A stretch of 64,000 nt of DNA from JAJFKB01 sp965230515 (lineage in GTDB: Bacteria; Pseudomonadota; Gammaproteobacteria; Pseudomonadales; IMCC2047), in contig OZ246007.1 in the NCBI GenBank assembly GCA_965230515.1, positions 1,302,001 through 1,366,000 on the forward strand, written 5' to 3'. Shown here one piece after another: positions 55,553-63,539 of the stretch. Position 1 is the stretch's first letter. Each line of letters begins with the position of its first letter. The translations under genes and the position numbers were made by a program. The notes beneath the pieces are model-generated. The model ran no database searches, was not told the origin of the DNA, and saw only the letters and a program-made list of their open reading frames with translations.

Positions 55553-55585
55553 AAAAACGCCCTGGATCAAAAGATACAGAGCGTC
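55553..55585 (-). terminator. Rho-independent terminator after rpsI
   Basis: ACGCCCTG (55558-55565) pairs with CAGAGCGT (55578-55585) with one G-T pair, followed on the minus strand by six T residues. It begins about 25 bases past the rpsI stop and separates the ribosomal operon from petA-petBC. Confidence 0.8.
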
Positions 55586-55610
55586 TTTTACAAACCAGAG
55601 AACCGGTCTA

Positions 55611-56003
55611 TTAACGTTTCGAGAACTGTGGACTCTTACGTGCCTTACGTAACCCAACCTTCTTACGCTCTACCTCTCGCGCATCACGAGTTACGAAACC
55701 GGCTGCCCGAAGCGGTGATCTCAATTCTTCGTCATATTGAATCAGAGCTCGGGTAATGCCATGACGAATAGCACCCGCCTGGCCAAATCCGCCGCCACCT
55801 TTCACGGTTACGCGGATATCAAACTTTTCTTTACTGTCCGTCAACTCCAGCGGTTGACGCACGATCATTCTCGCGGTCTCACGTCCGAAGTACTCGTCGA
55901 GCGATCGTTGATTAACGGTGATATTCCCTGAACCCGGAACAAGATACACCCGAGCCGTCGACGTTTTACGGCGACCCGTACCATAATATTGAGTAGCTGA
56001 CAT
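55611..56003 (-). CDS. rpsI: 30S ribosomal protein S9
   Basis: The 130-residue protein has the exact family length. It has YYGTGRRKTSTARV near the N-terminus, RGHGR-equivalent GGGGFGQAGAIRHGI near 69-83 and the basic C-terminal tail KARKSPQFSKR that reaches the P-site tRNA. It lies 20 bases after rplM. Confidence 0.98.
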   Translation of the reverse strand: MSATQYYGTGRRKTSTARVYLVPGSGNITVNQRSLDEYFGRETARMIVRQPLELTDSKEKFDIRVTVKGGGGFGQAGAIRHGITRALIQYDEELRSPLRAAGFVTRDAREVERKKVGLRKARKSPQFSKR

Positions 56004-56023
56004 AATCGGTTAGCCTGCCTTAA

Positions 56024-56452
56024 TTAGATTTCAAGCTGAGCCGGTTGTTGGGATGCATGAGGATGCTCCGAACCAGCATAGACTTTTAGTTTTCTGTACA
56101 TCGCCCGTCCCAAAGGATTTCTGGGCAACATTCCTTTAACCGCCTTTTCGATAACGCGCTCCGGAGAACGTTCAATCATCTTATTAAAAGGTACAGACTT
56201 GAGGCCACCGGGATAACCGGTATGACGATGATATATTTTGTCGGTAGTTTTTTTACCGGTCACGCGCACTTTTTCAGCGTTGACTACAACAATATAATCA
56301 CCGGTATCGACGTGCGGCGTATATTCGGGCTTATGCTTGCCACGCAAGCGTTTGGCGATTTCAGTTGCCAGTCGACCCAAGGTTTTCCCTTCAGCGTCAA
56401 CAACATACCAATCCCGCACTACTGTTTCAGGTTTTGCGCTATATGTTTTCAT
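56024..56452 (-). CDS. rplM: 50S ribosomal protein L13
   Basis: Early-assembly protein of the large subunit; 142 residues as in E. coli. It has MKTYSAKPETVVRDWYVVDAEG at the start, GKTLGRLATEIAKRLRGKHK, and KGMLPRNPLGR near 114-124. The ATG at 56450-56452 is used; a TTG three codons upstream is unlikely. It heads rplM-rpsI. Confidence 0.98.
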   Translation of the reverse strand: MKTYSAKPETVVRDWYVVDAEGKTLGRLATEIAKRLRGKHKPEYTPHVDTGDYIVVVNAEKVRVTGKKTTDKIYHRHTGYPGGLKSVPFNKMIERSPERVIEKAVKGMLPRNPLGRAMYRKLKVYAGSEHPHASQQPAQLEI

Positions 56453-56604
56453 TAGTTTCAATTCTGGGCAATCCTACAAAGAGGCGCGCATTCTACCCAA
56501 ATGCCACTCTGCTGACAAGCGGGAATTTGGATAAATTTCATAACGAAGGATCTATCAATCGCTCATATATCCTGCTTAGGCAACTCAAGCACTTCACTCT
56601 ATAT

Positions 56605-56628
56605 GTGGGCGCCATATTACGCGCCCAC
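56605..56628. repeat. GC-rich 8-bp inverted repeat between zapE and rplM
   Basis: GTGGGCGC (56605-56612) and GCGCCCAC (56621-56628) flank an 8-base loop. No T-run follows on the minus strand. It lies in the 300-base gap 56453-56752 and could be a terminator of zapE, a leader hairpin or an operator for the ribosomal operon. No gene is seen in the gap. Confidence 0.5.
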
Positions 56629-56737
56629 CACGCCACCTGATTCGACCGGGCTTATCGCCGCACAACGGCTCCTGAATTTCCATATAACCAGCATCCTTTA
56701 ATTGCTTCGAGCTAAGACCACCGCTTAAAAGCACAGC

Positions 56738-56752
56738 GCCAGTCTCACTGGC
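56738..56752 (-). terminator. Short hairpin directly after zapE
   Basis: GCCAGT and ACTGGC flank a 3-base loop immediately past the zapE stop. The nearest T-run on the minus strand is about 6 bases further on and only four long, so termination here would be weak. Confidence 0.35.
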
Positions 56753-57862
56753 TTAAGCCCGGTGTTCCCTCGCCAGATAATCATGCGACTGCATCTCCAG
56801 CAAGCGGCTTTTGGTACGCTCAAACTCAAAGGATAAACGCTCACCGCTATAGAGTCCTTCGATTTCGGCAGCGGCCGAAAGTATCAGTTTGACATTACGG
56901 TCATAAAACTCATCCACGAGATTGATAAAGCGCCGCGCCAGGTCATCACTATCGACACCCATCACCGGTACGTTGCTTACCAACACGGCATGGTACATAC
57001 GAGCTATCTCGATATAGTCATTCTGACTGCGTGGACCATCGCAAAGCTCTTTAAAATGAAACCAGACCACATCATCATCACAGCGTATGGTAGCCAACTG
57101 CCTACCTTCAATCTCAATCTGTTCGTTTTCAGTAATAGTATCCCTGTCTGGCGCCAGCTGCATAAAGCTGGACAGCAAACTTTCATCGGCAGCAGCATCC
57201 AGAGGTGAATGGTATATTTCGGCTCTTTCCAGAACGCGAAGCCTGTAATCGACTCCGCCATCCACGTTTATTACCTCTGTGTATTTCTTCACCAACTCAA
57301 TGGCCGGCAGAAACCGCTGCCTTTGCAACCCATTCTTATAGAGCTCATCGGGAATAATATTAGATGTTGCAACCAGACTCACTCCCCGCTCAAACAGTTG
57401 CTCCATCAATCCACCAAGAATCATGGCATCAGTAATATCCGAAACAAAAAATTCATCAAAACAGATTACACAGGTTTGCTCACTTAACTCCTGAGCAATC
57501 AATTGCAGCGGATTTTTCTCACCCTCTAGCTGCTTCAGCTTGCGGTGCACCATCTGCATAAAACGGTGAAAATGGGAGCGCAATTTATTGTCAAAGGGCA
57601 AACTGTCGTAAAAAGCATCCATCAGATAGGTTTTACCCCGCCCGACACCTCCCCAGAAATAAAGCCCTTTTTCGGGCTCTCTGGGTGGCTGTTTACGGCG
57701 AAAAACGGTCCGCTGAATCAGCGAGCGTCTGGCTGGCATCTGCCGGGCGCGCAGCAGATCGTCAAACAAACGCTGCAGGTGCTGCACAGCCGCTCGCTGA
57801 GCAGCATCAGGCAGCAGCAGATTTTCATTGAGATCCTTCTGGTAACGCTGTATCGGAGTCAT
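56753..57862 (-). CDS. zapE: Cell division protein ZapE (AFG1-like ATPase)
   Basis: AAA-type ATPase that joins the constricting Z-ring in E. coli; homologue of mitochondrial AFG1. About 369 residues, with Walker A GGVGRGKTYLMD near 71-82, Walker B CVICFDEFFVSD near 128-139 and the sensor region ATSNIIPDELYKNGLQRQRFLP. I prefer the ATG at 57862 (MTPIQRYQKDL), which resembles family N-termini. An upstream in-frame ATG at 57910 adds 16 residues, and neither has a clear ribosome-binding site. Upstream of rplM-rpsI, as in many gammaproteobacteria. Confidence 0.93.
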   Translation of the reverse strand: MTPIQRYQKDLNENLLLPDAAQRAAVQHLQRLFDDLLRARQMPARRSLIQRTVFRRKQPPREPEKGLYFWGGVGRGKTYLMDAFYDSLPFDNKLRSHFHRFMQMVHRKLKQLEGEKNPLQLIAQELSEQTCVICFDEFFVSDITDAMILGGLMEQLFERGVSLVATSNIIPDELYKNGLQRQRFLPAIELVKKYTEVINVDGGVDYRLRVLERAEIYHSPLDAAADESLLSSFMQLAPDRDTITENEQIEIEGRQLATIRCDDDVVWFHFKELCDGPRSQNDYIEIARMYHAVLVSNVPVMGVDSDDLARRFINLVDEFYDRNVKLILSAAAEIEGLYSGERLSFEFERTKSRLLEMQSHDYLAREHRA

Positions 57863-57998
57863 ATCAAAGCGCTGATTTATAATTAACAGCGGCACTTTAG
57901 CCGCATCCATTTAAATTGGCAAATGATTCAGCTTGAGTTCAGCTTGGTTGCACTAATCTTGTCTCAGAAGAAGCATTAAACAGAAAAGGAGTACACAG

Positions 57999-58556
57999 AT
58001 GAAATCAATAACAACCATCGGCTTCGCATTTTTGATAGGCATTAGCGGCAACTTGATGGCTAGACACAACTCCAGCTTTGATTATGCCAAAGTCGTGGAC
58101 GTCGAACCTATCACAAAACAGTTTCGTGTCAGCAGCCCACGCAGGGAATGCTGGCAGGAGCAGGTTGCCCACCAGGATTATCGTGGTCACCGCTCTGCCA
58201 CACCCACCCTGCTTGGCTCCGTTATTGGTGGCGCAATTGGTAATGAATTAGGCCACCACAAGGACGCCAAACGCGCGGGTGTAGTCGTGGGCGCGCTACT
58301 CGGAGGCTCTATTGGCCGGGATATTGGCCGCAAAATGAGTGGTCCCGGGCAAACTTACTACACCTCCGAAGAGGTTTGTAGAAGCTATCAGGATTACCAT
58401 CAGGAGGAGCGCACTGTCGGATACCAGGTGTTTTATCGCTATAAAGGCGAAACCTACTCGACAGAAACAAGGCATCACCCTGGAGATCGGATAAAGGTTA
58501 GAGTATCGGTAACTCCTGTAGACGAAGGCAGAGCACCCGCCAGCTACCGCTACTAA
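57999..58556 (+). CDS. Glycine-zipper 2TM domain protein (envelope)
   Basis: The 185-residue secreted protein has a signal peptide (about 1-21). A glycine-zipper region lies near 67-110 (LLGSVIGGAIGNELGHH and VGALLGGSIGRDIGRKM) and may insert in or associate with the outer membrane. The flanks are Tyr- and charge-rich (EECW-type CWQEQV; YRYKGETYSTETRHHPGD). It resembles Rickettsia 17-kDa-antigen-like/Gly-zipper families but has no lipobox. AAAAGGAG precedes the ATG. Function unknown; possibly envelope stability. Confidence 0.8.
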   Translation: MKSITTIGFAFLIGISGNLMARHNSSFDYAKVVDVEPITKQFRVSSPRRECWQEQVAHQDYRGHRSATPTLLGSVIGGAIGNELGHHKDAKRAGVVVGALLGGSIGRDIGRKMSGPGQTYYTSEEVCRSYQDYHQEERTVGYQVFYRYKGETYSTETRHHPGDRIKVRVSVTPVDEGRAPASYRY

Positions 58557-58639
58557 AACCCGCAATTTTGGAACGGGTATCGACGCAGGGAAGCAATGTG
58601 GGATAAACTCGCCTGGTATATAACATAAAGGTTAATTAA

Positions 58640-58939
58640 ATGGTTGCAACAACCAAAATACGCCCTGCGTTGATACTCTTAACTATTCTGTTCATCGGCT
58701 TGGGAGCAAATTTTTCAGCGCATGCCGCTGACTCACAACAGCCAGGATATCTGCTTGCCCAGAAGCAGCTGATTTCCAAGAACCAGGCTATCGCGATTGC
58801 CAAACGCCGGCAAAAAGGTAAAGTGCTTTCTGCCCAGCTGGTAAAATCATCGCCTCCCATATATAAAGTCAAAATGCTCACACCACAGGGGCGTGTTAAG
58901 TTCATCCGCGTCATAGCCTACAGCAAAAGCAAGGGCTAA
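58640..58939 (+). CDS. Small secreted PepSY-like protein linked to a two-component system
   Basis: The 99-residue product has a signal peptide ending near AHAADS (residue 30). A single PepSY-like unit follows: ISKNQAIAIAKRRQKGKVLSAQLVKSSPPIYKVKMLTPQGRVKFIRV. PepSY domains occur in peptidase inhibitors and near sensor kinases. It lies 4 bases before the response regulator gene and is probably co-transcribed with the regulator and kinase, so it may modulate the kinase's periplasmic domain or be a regulatory target. Confidence 0.75.
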   Translation: MVATTKIRPALILLTILFIGLGANFSAHAADSQQPGYLLAQKQLISKNQAIAIAKRRQKGKVLSAQLVKSSPPIYKVKMLTPQGRVKFIRVIAYSKSKG

Positions 58940-58943
58940 CTTC

Positions 58944-59627
58944 ATGCGAGTCTTGATTGTAGAAGATGAGCCACAACTGAGAGCACAGCTTAAGGAAGCA
59001 CTGCTGGAATCCGGTTATAGCACCGATGCCGCCGAAGATGGCCAGGAAGGTTTGTTTTTTGGCTCAGAATACAGTTACGATGTGGCTGTCATCGATATCG
59101 GTCTGCCAAAGCTCAATGGCATTGAACTGATTAGAAAGCTGCGCCAACAAAACCGGCTTTTCCCTGTTTTAATCCTCACCGCACGCGGACACTGGCAAGA
59201 TAAAGTGGAGGGGCTGGAGGCCGGCGCTGACGACTACCTGGTTAAACCCTTCCATATGGAAGAGCTACAGGCAAGACTCAATGCACTGTTACGACGCTCA
59301 GCAGGTCTGGCAAGCCCGACTCTTAATATAGGACCGGTAGAGCTAAACACTTCCACCCAACAGGTTAAAAGCAACGGGCAACCTGTGAACCTGACCTCCT
59401 TTGAATATAAGGTGCTAGAATACCTGATGCTTCATCCTGAGAAAGTGATCTCAAAAACCGAATTGACTGAACATATCTATGATCAGGACTTCGACCGTGA
59501 CAGCAATGTGATTGAAGTTTTTGTCGGGCGCCTGCGCAAAAAACTCGACCCAACCAGTCAAATCAACCCCATTATTACGATGCGTGGAAGAGGCTATCGC
59601 TTTAACCAGGATATCAATAGCCCCTGA
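58944..59627 (+). CDS. OmpR-family response regulator, PhoP-like
   Basis: Receiver domain at about 1-115 with phospho-acceptor Asp51 (VIDIGLPKLNG), acidic pair EDE at 7-9, Thr/Lys switch residues (LTAR, VKPF). The C-terminal winged helix (about 130-223) contains SFEYKVLEYLMLHP and RLRKKLDP. Length 227 residues. Similarity and the neighbouring kinase point to the PhoP/QseB branch. It lies between the PepSY-like gene and the kinase gene. The signal sensed is not evident. Confidence 0.93.
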   Translation: MRVLIVEDEPQLRAQLKEALLESGYSTDAAEDGQEGLFFGSEYSYDVAVIDIGLPKLNGIELIRKLRQQNRLFPVLILTARGHWQDKVEGLEAGADDYLVKPFHMEELQARLNALLRRSAGLASPTLNIGPVELNTSTQQVKSNGQPVNLTSFEYKVLEYLMLHPEKVISKTELTEHIYDQDFDRDSNVIEVFVGRLRKKLDPTSQINPIITMRGRGYRFNQDINSP

Positions 59628-59648
59628 CGGGAGGGAAACTCTGGCGCC

Positions 59649-61019
59649 ATGCTAAAGAAAACACTGCAATCACTTCGTGGACGTTTGATTGTTAGCGCCT
59701 TTATATTCCTGATCATTTTTCTTGGGCTAACCGGCTATGCGCTCGATCATGCATTTAAAAACAGTGTTGAAAAAGCACTTAAAGAGAGGCTGAAAACCCA
59801 TATCTACGCACTCCTGGCCGCTGCCGAAGATGAAAACAATCAGTTAACCATGCCCTCATTGCTGCAAGATCCGGAATTTAACCGTATTGACTCGGGGCGC
59901 TACGGCATAATCACACAAAACGGCAAAGAGGTATGGCGATCACCTTCAGCTATCAGCGTGAATATTGATTCCCCTTTCGTGGCGAAGGTTGGGGAGTACC
60001 GGCTAACGAAGACCAATATCGGCAACAAGACATTCCATCTATTCAGCTTCGGTATTATCTGGGAACAGGAAAATGGCGAAGAATCTCGATACGGGATTGG
60101 GATTCTACAGGACCAGGCACCGACACTAGCCGAAATAGGCAGCTTCAGGAATACGCTCTGGCGATGGCTAGGCGGAATTGGTGTGGTTTTGATCATGATA
60201 CAAAGTGCTATCCTGCGCTGGGGATTGTCGCCGCTGCCGCGACTGGCAGAGGACCTCAAGAAAATTGAGCAGGGCGAGCAGGAGCAACTTACCGGCAAAT
60301 ATCCTGTCGAGCTGGAAGGAGTGGCCAGCAATCTGAATCTGCTCATTGCCAACGAGCGACAACAACGTACTAAATACCGAAATACTCTTGCCGATCTTGC
60401 CCATAGCCTGAAAACGCCGCTGGCAATATTGCGCGGCCTTCAACCTTCAACAAAAACACAGCTCGATGATAACGAAAATATGCTGTCCTCTCTGAATGAG
60501 CAGATCGACCAGATGGACCAGATTATCAACTACCAACTTCAGCGCGCTACACAGCCGAAAATATCACTGGCCTCCAAACCTGCAGAACTTCTCAATCTGA
60601 CCACCAAGCTGATCCGCACGCTAACAAAGGTCTATGCCGAAAAAAAAGTCAATGTAGCAGTCGAAATATCCGAATCAGTACAGTTTCGGGGTGATGAACG
60701 GGATATGATGGAGGCGCTGGGCAATATTCTCGATAACGCATTCAAGGCTTGCCACAAACGGGTAGCCATTCATGCCGAGGCTTCTGAAGATCTACCTTCC
60801 AAACAACTGACTATCACTATTGATGACGACGGGCCAGGAATCGAACCCGAACAGCGCACTTCAATACTGGAAAGAGGCGTTCGTGCAGACACCAAAAGTC
60901 CGGGCCAAGGTATCGGGCTCGCTGTTGCCGTCGACATTGTCCAAAGCTATAACGGTCAACTGAGTATTGAGGAAAACCCTTGGGGTGGTGCCCGCTTTAT
61001 GCTCACCATGCCCGGCTGA
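59649..61019 (+). CDS. Sensor histidine kinase, PhoQ-like
   Basis: Membrane kinase of 456 residues. Helices near 12-34 and 172-190 flank a periplasmic sensor of about 135 residues. A HAMP-like segment follows, then the phosphorylated His in LADLAHSLKTPLAIL (near 252). The ATPase part has GNILDNAFKACHK (N box), DDDGPGI (G1) and GQGIGLAVAVDI (G2). The H-box wording and PhoQ-like layout suggest sensing of cations, antimicrobial peptides or low pH, but the acidic Mg-binding patch is not clearly visible. Partner of the upstream regulator. Confidence 0.92.
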   Translation: MLKKTLQSLRGRLIVSAFIFLIIFLGLTGYALDHAFKNSVEKALKERLKTHIYALLAAAEDENNQLTMPSLLQDPEFNRIDSGRYGIITQNGKEVWRSPSAISVNIDSPFVAKVGEYRLTKTNIGNKTFHLFSFGIIWEQENGEESRYGIGILQDQAPTLAEIGSFRNTLWRWLGGIGVVLIMIQSAILRWGLSPLPRLAEDLKKIEQGEQEQLTGKYPVELEGVASNLNLLIANERQQRTKYRNTLADLAHSLKTPLAILRGLQPSTKTQLDDNENMLSSLNEQIDQMDQIINYQLQRATQPKISLASKPAELLNLTTKLIRTLTKVYAEKKVNVAVEISESVQFRGDERDMMEALGNILDNAFKACHKRVAIHAEASEDLPSKQLTITIDDDGPGIEPEQRTSILERGVRADTKSPGQGIGLAVAVDIVQSYNGQLSIEENPWGGARFMLTMPG

Positions 61020-61092
61020 CTGGCCAGGTTTTAAAGCACGATTGGACATGGCGATTGCATTACCCCAATCCATCCATACAGATGAATTCACA

Positions 61093-61120
61093 TTGAAACC
61101 GTTTTATATAGGGTTATACT
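61093..61120 (+). promoter_or_regulatory. Sigma-70 promoter before the 61193 gene
   Basis: TTGAAA (61093-61098), 16 bases, TATACT (61115-61120). The start would be near 61127, about 65 bases before the GTG, so this gene can be expressed independently of the two-component operon. Confidence 0.6.
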
Positions 61121-61192
61121 TTTGCCGCCAGCACGATACAATCTCAAGCTTAGCCAACACACTTACCCACACAAATTACTTACGGAGGTTCT

Positions 61193-61612
61193 GTGGCAAG
61201 TCTAGGTAACTGGGATCCCAATCAGGATCAGGAAAACTCAACCGCCAATATCGATTCATCAATATTATTGAAATTTATCAGCATCAGCGAATCGGGCGAT
61301 CTGGAGCAGATGAACCAGCATCTTTCACAAGAGGAGATTGACGCTCATCGTCCACTGATGAAAACCCATAAAGATGCCTGGGCCAAGACAGCTGAAACCT
61401 TCAACAATGAGCAACTGGTGCACCTCATTCGTTTTTTTACGGTGGCTGAAGAAAAGCTGCCTGGATGGGAGTCAGGAAGCCTGTCACCCGTCATCTGGCT
61501 GTGTCGCGCACTGAAAAGCCGTGGCGCATTTCCAGATCAGGCGCTGATCACCTGGATCAAGGAAAATTCCAGAAACAAATTTCTGCCCTACGGTAATATT
61601 CTGGATTTATAG
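61193..61612 (+). CDS. Uncharacterised soluble protein
   Basis: I do not recognise this 139-residue protein by name. It starts at a GTG preceded by a strong GGAGG. It is predicted soluble and largely helical, without signal peptide or membrane segment. Notable segments are ISESGDLEQMNQHLSQEEIDAHRPL, LVHLIRFFTVAEEKLPGWESG and SPVIWLCRALKSRGAFP. The good promoter, ribosome-binding site and protein-like composition support a real gene. Its neighbours give no functional hint. Confidence 0.8.
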   Translation: MASLGNWDPNQDQENSTANIDSSILLKFISISESGDLEQMNQHLSQEEIDAHRPLMKTHKDAWAKTAETFNNEQLVHLIRFFTVAEEKLPGWESGSLSPVIWLCRALKSRGAFPDQALITWIKENSRNKFLPYGNILDL

Positions 61613-61640
61613 TGCTGCAAGGTGCTGCCTAAGCGCTATC

Positions 61641-61665
61641 CCCTCTCCCCTATTTCAGGGGAGGG
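61641..61665. repeat. Inverted repeat after the 61193 gene
   Basis: CTCCCCT (61645-61651) and AGGGGAG (61657-61663) form a 7-bp stem with a 5-base loop in the gap between convergent genes. There is no T-run, so termination is uncertain. Such CCCTCTCCCCT-type hairpins are common as dispersed intergenic repeats. Confidence 0.45.
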
Positions 61666-61812
61666 CCAGGTTGAGAATCAAAATAAAATCCCAACTCATC
61701 AAAAACTTACAACCCACACCCTCAGCTCAGTCATTTCCCGGATGGAGAGAAGGCATTTCTGTTTAATCTTTAGTGACACCCTCTTCAAACGGGGCTTTTG
61801 ATTTCTAAACCG

Positions 61813-62553
61813 TTACTTGCAAACCAGGCAGTCGGCCTTTTTTTTCAGTCGTAAACTGTGAAAGCTCATCGCTTTGGCATCAAACAGCATTAAGCTCCCA
61901 ACCAGTGTATCACCAAAACCAACAATCATCTTCATCGCCTGTAATGCTTGCAAAGTCCCTATTATTCCGGTCACCGGTGCCAATACACCATTCTCGGAAC
62001 AACTCAGATTCTGCTCACTCCCTTCCGGATAGAGACATTGGTAGCACGGGCTGTCAGCCTGATTGGGGTCAAATACCGTCAACTGCCCCTCCAATCGAAT
62101 TGCCGCACCCGAAACCAACGGCTTTTTGTGAAAAAATGCGGCTTCATTGATGGCGTAGCGAATTGGAAAATTATCCGTGCAATCGATCACCAGGTCACAT
62201 TCTCTAACCACATCCTTTAGCTTTTGAGCATCCAGCTTATCAGCGATTTCCGTTACCTGAATGTGCGGATTAATGGCTTTCAATGACGCTGCGGCTGACT
62301 GAACCTTGGGATCTCCAATATCCTGATATGTATGTGCAATCTGGCGCTGCAGGTTAGTGAGATCCACTTCATCATAGTCCACCAGGGTCAGGTGGCCCAC
62401 GCCTGCCGCTGCGAGATACATGGCCACCGGGCAGCCAAGGCCTCCCAGCCCGATAATCAGTACTTTGGCATCAAGCAGTTTCTGTTGCCCCTCAATATCG
62501 ACCTCGGGCAGCATAATCTGTCTACTGTATTGCAGTAATTGCTCATCATTCAT
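61813..62553 (-). CDS. moeB: Molybdopterin-synthase adenylyltransferase MoeB (ThiF/HesA family)
   Basis: E1-like enzyme that adenylates the C-terminus of the MoaD sulfur carrier for molybdopterin synthesis. It has 246 residues with YSRQIMLPEVDIEGQQKL, the ATP loop IIGLGGLGCPVAMYLAAAGVG near 34-54, and DYDEVDLTNLQRQ (catalytic Asp/Arg). The CxxC zinc pairs are CYQC near 172 and CLVC at the C-terminus. The active-site Cys region is less certain. It lies downstream of prmC in the same direction. A ThiF role cannot be excluded. Confidence 0.92.
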   Translation of the reverse strand: MNDEQLLQYSRQIMLPEVDIEGQQKLLDAKVLIIGLGGLGCPVAMYLAAAGVGHLTLVDYDEVDLTNLQRQIAHTYQDIGDPKVQSAAASLKAINPHIQVTEIADKLDAQKLKDVVRECDLVIDCTDNFPIRYAINEAAFFHKKPLVSGAAIRLEGQLTVFDPNQADSPCYQCLYPEGSEQNLSCSENGVLAPVTGIIGTLQALQAMKMIVGFGDTLVGSLMLFDAKAMSFHSLRLKKKADCLVCK

Positions 62554-62569
62554 TAACGCTTTTCCTGTC

Positions 62570-62602
62570 TGCTGATGGCTCTATTTTTTGCTGATGGCTC
62601 TA
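62570..62602. repeat. 14-bp tandem direct repeat between prmC and moeB
   Basis: TGCTGATGGCTCTA occurs at 62570-62583 and 62589-62602, a 19-base duplication period, just upstream of moeB. It probably arose by slippage or local duplication. Confidence 0.7.
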
Positions 62603-62668
62603 ACTAAAGCTAAAGCTTCTTTTTGCCCAATCAGGCGCAGGCACTTTTCAGGTTCTGGAATCTTATCA

Positions 62669-62688
62669 CAGAGCAAAACCCTGCTCTG
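62669..62688. repeat. 7-bp hairpin after prmC
   Basis: CAGAGCA (62669-62675) and TGCTCTG (62682-62688) flank a 6-base loop, 9 bases past the prmC stop. No T-run follows directly, so it may only attenuate transcription towards moeB. Confidence 0.45.
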
Positions 62689-62696
62689 ATCACAAC

Positions 62697-63539
62697 TCAC
62701 CCGCCCAACCACTGACAAAGCGTAGCGCGGTCATTCCCGGCCAGATCCTTATGCAATAAAATGTTACCAAAGCCCTGCTCCGTCAGAATCGACGTCACAG
62801 GTTCAGCCTGATCCCAGCCATGCTCAAACAAAAGATACCCCCCCCTTTTCAGATGGTTTTTTGCCTGTGCGGCAATCTGCCGAATATCTGACAATCCATT
62901 TTCCTGTGCAACCAGTGCTGATTTGGGCTCAAAACGCACATCACCACAGGCAAGATGTGCATCATCACTGCGCACATAAGGGGGGTTACTGACTATCAGA
63001 TCAAAGTCATACACGGGCAAATTATCACACCAGTCACTGACCACACAAAGCACATTGTTCAAACCGAGATTATTCCGGTTTCGCTCGGCCAACTTGACGA
63101 TATCATTGCTTTTATCGACCGCCATCACTCGCCACGCAGCGCATTCGCTTGCAATAGCCAGCGCGACAGCACCGGTACCGGTGCCCAGATCAACCACTCT
63201 GCGCTCTGTGTCAGACGAAAACAAACTGACCGCAATTTCAACCAATAACTCAGTTTCCGGCCTGGGTATCAGCGTATCCTCACTGACCTCAAGATTGAGC
63301 GACCAAAACTCGCGTGTGCCCAGCAGATATGCGATTGGCACACCCTCCGCCCGTCTTCTGACTAGCTGATCAAAATTCTTTTGCTGCTCGCCGGATAACT
63401 CCCGCTCCGGCCAGGTATAGAGGTAGGTTTTGTCCTGCTTCAAGACCTTTGCCAGCAAAACCTCAACATCCAGTTTTGGTGTATCACTCTCTGCCACCAG
63501 ATCGCGGGAGCGAGCCAAAGCCTGCCTGATCGTTGTCAT
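62697..63539 (-). CDS. prmC: Release factor glutamine methyltransferase PrmC
   Basis: Methylates the Gln of the GGQ motif in release factors RF1 and RF2. It has 280 residues: an N-terminal helical domain (1-75), the SAM loop VVDLGTGTGAVALAIA near 117-132, and the catalytic NPPY in LIVSNPPYVRSDD near 183-195. It directly follows prfA, whose product is its substrate, with the stop and start adjacent. Confidence 0.97.
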   Translation of the reverse strand: MTTIRQALARSRDLVAESDTPKLDVEVLLAKVLKQDKTYLYTWPERELSGEQQKNFDQLVRRRAEGVPIAYLLGTREFWSLNLEVSEDTLIPRPETELLVEIAVSLFSSDTERRVVDLGTGTGAVALAIASECAAWRVMAVDKSNDIVKLAERNRNNLGLNNVLCVVSDWCDNLPVYDFDLIVSNPPYVRSDDAHLACGDVRFEPKSALVAQENGLSDIRQIAAQAKNHLKRGGYLLFEHGWDQAEPVTSILTEQGFGNILLHKDLAGNDRATLCQWLGG

